Source of the DNA: an uncultured Syntrophobacterales bacterium
Lineage (GTDB): Bacteria > Desulfobacterota > Syntrophia > Syntrophales > UBA5619
Direction of reading: 5' to 3'
Assembly (NCBI GenBank): GCA_903928915.1
Contig: CAIYSL010000138.1
Location: 1-64,000, forward strand
Length of the DNA: 64,000 nt
Shown here: positions 63,042-64,000 of the stretch, piece after piece
Numbering within the stretch: the first letter of the stretch is position 1
Layout of the letters: each line of letters starts with the position of its first letter
Notes under the pieces: model-generated
What the model saw: the letters and a program-made list of their open reading frames with translations, nothing else
The model's database searches: none
What the model was told of the DNA's origin: nothing
Made by a program: the position numbers and the translations under genes

Positions 63042-64000
63042 ATGACAAGTGAGAAGATGAGAACGCGTTTTGCCCCGTCGCCGACGGGGTACCTCCATAT
63101 CGGCGGCGCCCGGACGGCCCTGTTCAACTGGCTGTACACGCGCAAGCACGAGGGGACCTTCATCCTGAGGATCGAGGACACCGACCAGGCCCGCTCGACC
63201 GAGGAATCGACCAAGGCGATCCTGGACGCCATGAGCTGGCTCGGCCTGTGCTGGGACGAAGGTCCCTATTTCCAGGCGGACCGGGTGAAGATCCACCAGG
63301 AGATGGTGGAGAAGCTGATCGACGAAGGCAAGGCCTACTACTGCACCTGCCAGCCGGAGGAGCTGGAGGCGAAGCGGAAGCAGGCCCTCGCGCAGGGGCG
63401 CAAGCCGAAGTACGACCGGACCTGCTGCGAGCGGGGGCTGGCGAAATCGGCCGATTCGGTGGTCCGGTTCCGCTGCCCCGACGTGGGGGCGACGGTCCTG
63501 CGCGACCTCATCAAGGGAAATATATCATTCAATAACGAAGAGTTGGATGACCTGATCATCGAGCGCGCCGACGGCTATCCCACCTACAATTTCGCCGTGG
63601 TCGTGGACGACGCCCTGATGGGGATCACCCACGTCATCCGGGGCGACGATCATGTGAACAACACGCCCAAGCAGATCCACCTGTACGAGGCCCTGGGGTA
63701 CGAGGTCCCCCTGTTCGGCCACGTGCCGATGATCCTCGGCGCCGACAAGGCGCGGCTGAGCAAGCGGCACGGCGCCACCTCGGTGATGGCCTACAAGGAT
63801 ATGGGGTACCTGCCCGAGGCGATCATCAACTACCTGGTCCGGCTGGGCTGGTCCCACGGCGATCAGGAGATCTTCTCGATGGAAGAGCTGATCGGCATGT
63901 TCTCCCTGGAGGCGGTGGGAAAATCGGCGGCGGTGTTCAACCCGGACAAGCTCCTCTGGCTGAACCAGCACTACATCATGTCTTACGAAGAGGAGCGGCT
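63042..64000 (+). CDS. gltX: Glutamyl-tRNA synthetase (3' end outside window)
   Basis: 319 complete codons are visible. The HIGH-type motif is [20 protein letters not shown] (about 10-29), and the KMSKS-type motif is [11 protein letters not shown] (near 238). The YYCTCQ and YDRTCC pieces resemble the zinc-binding insert. [10 protein letters not shown]-like [18 protein letters not shown] is also present. The ATG at 63042 has GAGGG upstream. It is transcribed divergently from the DUF177 gene. Confidence 0.95.
   Translation, partial: MTSEKMRTRFAPSPTGYLHIGGARTALFNWLYTRKHEGTFILRIEDTDQARSTEESTKAILDAMSWLGLCWDEGPYFQADRVKIHQEMVEKLIDEGKAYYCTCQPEELEAKRKQALAQGRKPKYDRTCCERGLAKSADSVVRFRCPDVGATVLRDLIKGNISFNNEELDDLIIERADGYPTYNFAVVVDDALMGITHVIRGDDHVNNTPKQIHLYEALGYEVPLFGHVPMILGADKARLSKRHGATSVMAYKDMGYLPEAIINYLVRLGWSHGDQEIFSMEELIGMFSLEAVGKSAAVFNPDKLLWLNQHYIMSYEEER

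Overview
The window is GC-rich and gene-dense, with many ATGA or GTGA stop/start overlaps and strong sigma-70 promoters (TTGACA boxes). The gene content suggests an anaerobic member of the Desulfobacterota (former Deltaproteobacteria), perhaps Syntrophales-like. The evidence is a HydE radical-SAM maturase, an ADP-forming acyl-CoA synthetase, FdhD, a corrinoid methyltransfer module, a selenium-type molybdenum hydroxylase locus, DUF2318 and TctC-type binding proteins. A housekeeping block (yceD-rpmF-acpP-fabF-rpiB-glyA-dCMP deaminase-nrdR-ribE-ribBA-ribH-nusB) follows an order common in that group. The taxonomic guess is inference. No tRNA, rRNA, CRISPR array or insertion sequence was seen.

Region 1 (1-5901, minus strand) holds a partial GNAT acetyltransferase, a formyltransferase like the 10-formyl-THF hydrolase domain, a cation diffusion facilitator with a cysteine tail, both subunits of an ADP-forming acetate/acyl-CoA ligase, and a CoA-ester lyase. 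Region 2 (6000-16615, plus) is sulfur and cofactor metabolism: metY, cysK, metX, metW, hydE, a cysteine desulfurase, mnmA, nadA, fdhD and cysE. It is preceded by an attenuator-like leader that encodes a Met/Cys-rich peptide and ends in an intrinsic terminator.

Region 3 (16700-23445) is a divergent molybdenum hydroxylase locus. The maturation genes yqeC, mocA and yqeB, plus a truncated tctC, lie on the minus strand, and the three hydroxylase subunits lie on the plus strand. Region 4 (23540-27008) has an Rrf2 regulator with a palindromic operator, a UROD-like methyltransferase, a TctC binding protein and a corrinoid protein. A yybP-ykoY (Mn2+) riboswitch then precedes a GDT1-family transporter.

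Region 5 (28003-35102) pairs a ZraS/ZraR-like two-component system with a near-perfect sigma-54 promoter. That promoter drives a four-gene operon: a SurA-like protein with a Cys/Gly cluster, DUF2318, an FtsX-type permease and an ABC ATPase. Region 6 (35364-44421, minus) has a Gly/Met-rich exported protein, a DUF5666 lipoprotein and a DUF6502 regulator-like gene with an apparently leaderless mRNA. A CusCBA-type Cu/Ag efflux operon led by a Met-rich periplasmic protein follows.

Region 7 (44789-64000) starts with a DUF1667-like/phosphotransferase fusion, an orphan TctC, rpsT, lptE and leuS. A long imperfect palindromic repeat, trkH-trkA, an M17_N-domain protein and the housekeeping block follow. 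The block lacks the usual plsX/fabH/fabD/fabG and ribD neighbours. gltX runs off the right edge.
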